NCBI GenBank assembly: GCA_937925525.1 | Contig: CALALS010000022.1 | Span: 1-14,375 of the forward strand | Reading direction: 5' to 3' | Source of the DNA: an uncultured Flavobacteriales bacterium | GTDB taxonomy: Bacteria; Bacteroidota; Bacteroidia; Flavobacteriales_E; Vicingaceae | DNA length: 14,375 bases | Shown: one piece after another, positions 13,861-14,375 of the stretch | Layout: each line of letters begins with the position of its first letter | How positions within the stretch are numbered: position 1 is the stretch's first letter | Made by a program: the position numbers and the translations under genes | Notes under the pieces: generated by a model | What the model was told of the DNA's origin: nothing | Seen by the model: only the letters and a program-made list of their open reading frames with translations | Database searches by the model: none

Positions 13861-14375
13861 TTATAGCCCTTTCACTGCATTCTTAAACTGATGCCCTCTG
13901 TCTTCATAATTTTCAAATAAATCAAAGCTTGCACAACAAGGAGATAATAAAACTATTTCTCCTTTTTTTGCTAATTCATAGGACTTTTTAACTGCATCTG
14001 CCGCACTCGTTGCTTCAACTATTGTTTCAATTTTATCGGCAAAAGCTTTGATGATTTTTTTGTTGTCCTTGCCAAGACAAACAATTGCTTTCACTTTTTC
14101 CTTTACCATTTCATCTAGCATAGAATAGTCGTTTCCTTTGTCCACTCCGCCAACAATCCAAACAATAGGTTTTTGCATACTTTCCAGCGCAAACCAAGTA
14201 GAATTAACATTAGTCGCTTTTGAATCATTGATAAATTCAATGCCGTGAATATTGGCAACAAATTCTAGACGGTGTTCTACATTTTGAAAGTCTGATAAGC
14301 TCTCACGTATTTTATCTTTCCGAATATCAAATATTCGGGCTGCTACGGCTGCCGCCATAGTGTTGTAAAGGTTGT
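13861..14375 (-). CDS. murD: MurD, UDP-MurNAc-L-alanine--D-glutamate ligase, 5' end outside the window
   Basis: The C-terminal 170 residues are present; the frame stays open to the right edge. MurD adds D-glutamate to UDP-MurNAc-L-Ala using ATP. Seen: the end of the central domain (NLYNTMAAAVAARIF, matching the family's HN..N..AA.A motif), EFINDSKATN (start of the C-terminal domain, with the conserved Asp-Ser-Lys-Ala-Thr-Asn), PIVWIVGGVDKG, and LLSPCCASFDLFENYEDRG, the family's SP.CASFD.F..FE.RG motif. The ATG at 14358 is internal, not the start: the coding signal continues upstream of it. The stop is 15 bases before the 119-residue gene. As the first dcw gene in view, it implies that mraY, murE, ftsI and others lie beyond the right edge. 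Confidence 0.96.
   Translation of the reverse strand, partial: NLYNTMAAAVAARIFDIRKDKIRESLSDFQNVEHRLEFVANIHGIEFINDSKATNVNSTWFALESMQKPIVWIVGGVDKGNDYSMLDEMVKEKVKAIVCLGKDNKKIIKAFADKIETIVEATSAADAVKKSYELAKKGEIVLLSPCCASFDLFENYEDRGHQFKNAVKGL

Overview
The window comes from the chromosome of an AT-rich member of the Bacteroidota, most likely a Flavobacteriales-like lineage; genus and species cannot be read from it. Four things point there: an FtsZ ending in the SFLHDNVD tail typical of that phylum, two secreted propeller proteins (one with an intact type IX secretion C-terminal sorting domain), almost no Shine-Dalgarno sequences, and the gene order murD-ftsW-murG-murC-ftsQ-ftsA-ftsZ. All genes supported here lie on the minus strand, so transcription runs from high to low coordinates.

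Right two thirds (14375 down to 6198): the distal half of the division and cell wall (dcw) cluster. In transcription order it holds murD (5' end outside the window), an unrecognised 119-residue alpha/beta gene, ftsW, murG, murC, ftsQ, ftsA and ftsZ. Genes overlap by 4 to 14 bases or are 5 to 23 bases apart, so this looks like one operon. MurD, MurC and MurG build the lipid-linked peptidoglycan precursor, FtsW polymerises it at the septum, and FtsQ, FtsA and FtsZ form the divisome scaffold. ftsW and murC appear to start with TTG. Only ftsZ has a good Shine-Dalgarno sequence.

Middle (6197 down to 4783): downstream of ftsZ is a 535-base stretch with no convincing gene. Most of it is a 17-unit array with an exact 21-base period: a conserved ACTTACGC-like octamer followed by 13 variable bases. 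Stops occur in the heptad frame of both strands, so the array looks non-coding. It ends against a 13-bp imperfect hairpin. Next comes an orphan 230-residue helical protein gene, richer in GC than the dcw genes, then a TCGACTCCGCTC-type intergenic palindrome and a strong minus-strand rho-independent terminator. Array, hairpin and orphan gene together are the most likely place for something undescribed.

Left third (4755 down to 1): two secreted repeat proteins. The first, about 1350 residues, has two beta-propeller regions around a central SBBP-associated domain and ends in a type IX sorting domain. The second starts at a GTG whose GTGA overlaps the first gene's TGA stop; it has a clear signal peptide and KWDG-type propeller repeats and runs off the window's left edge. 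The pair is probably a translationally coupled cell-surface operon.
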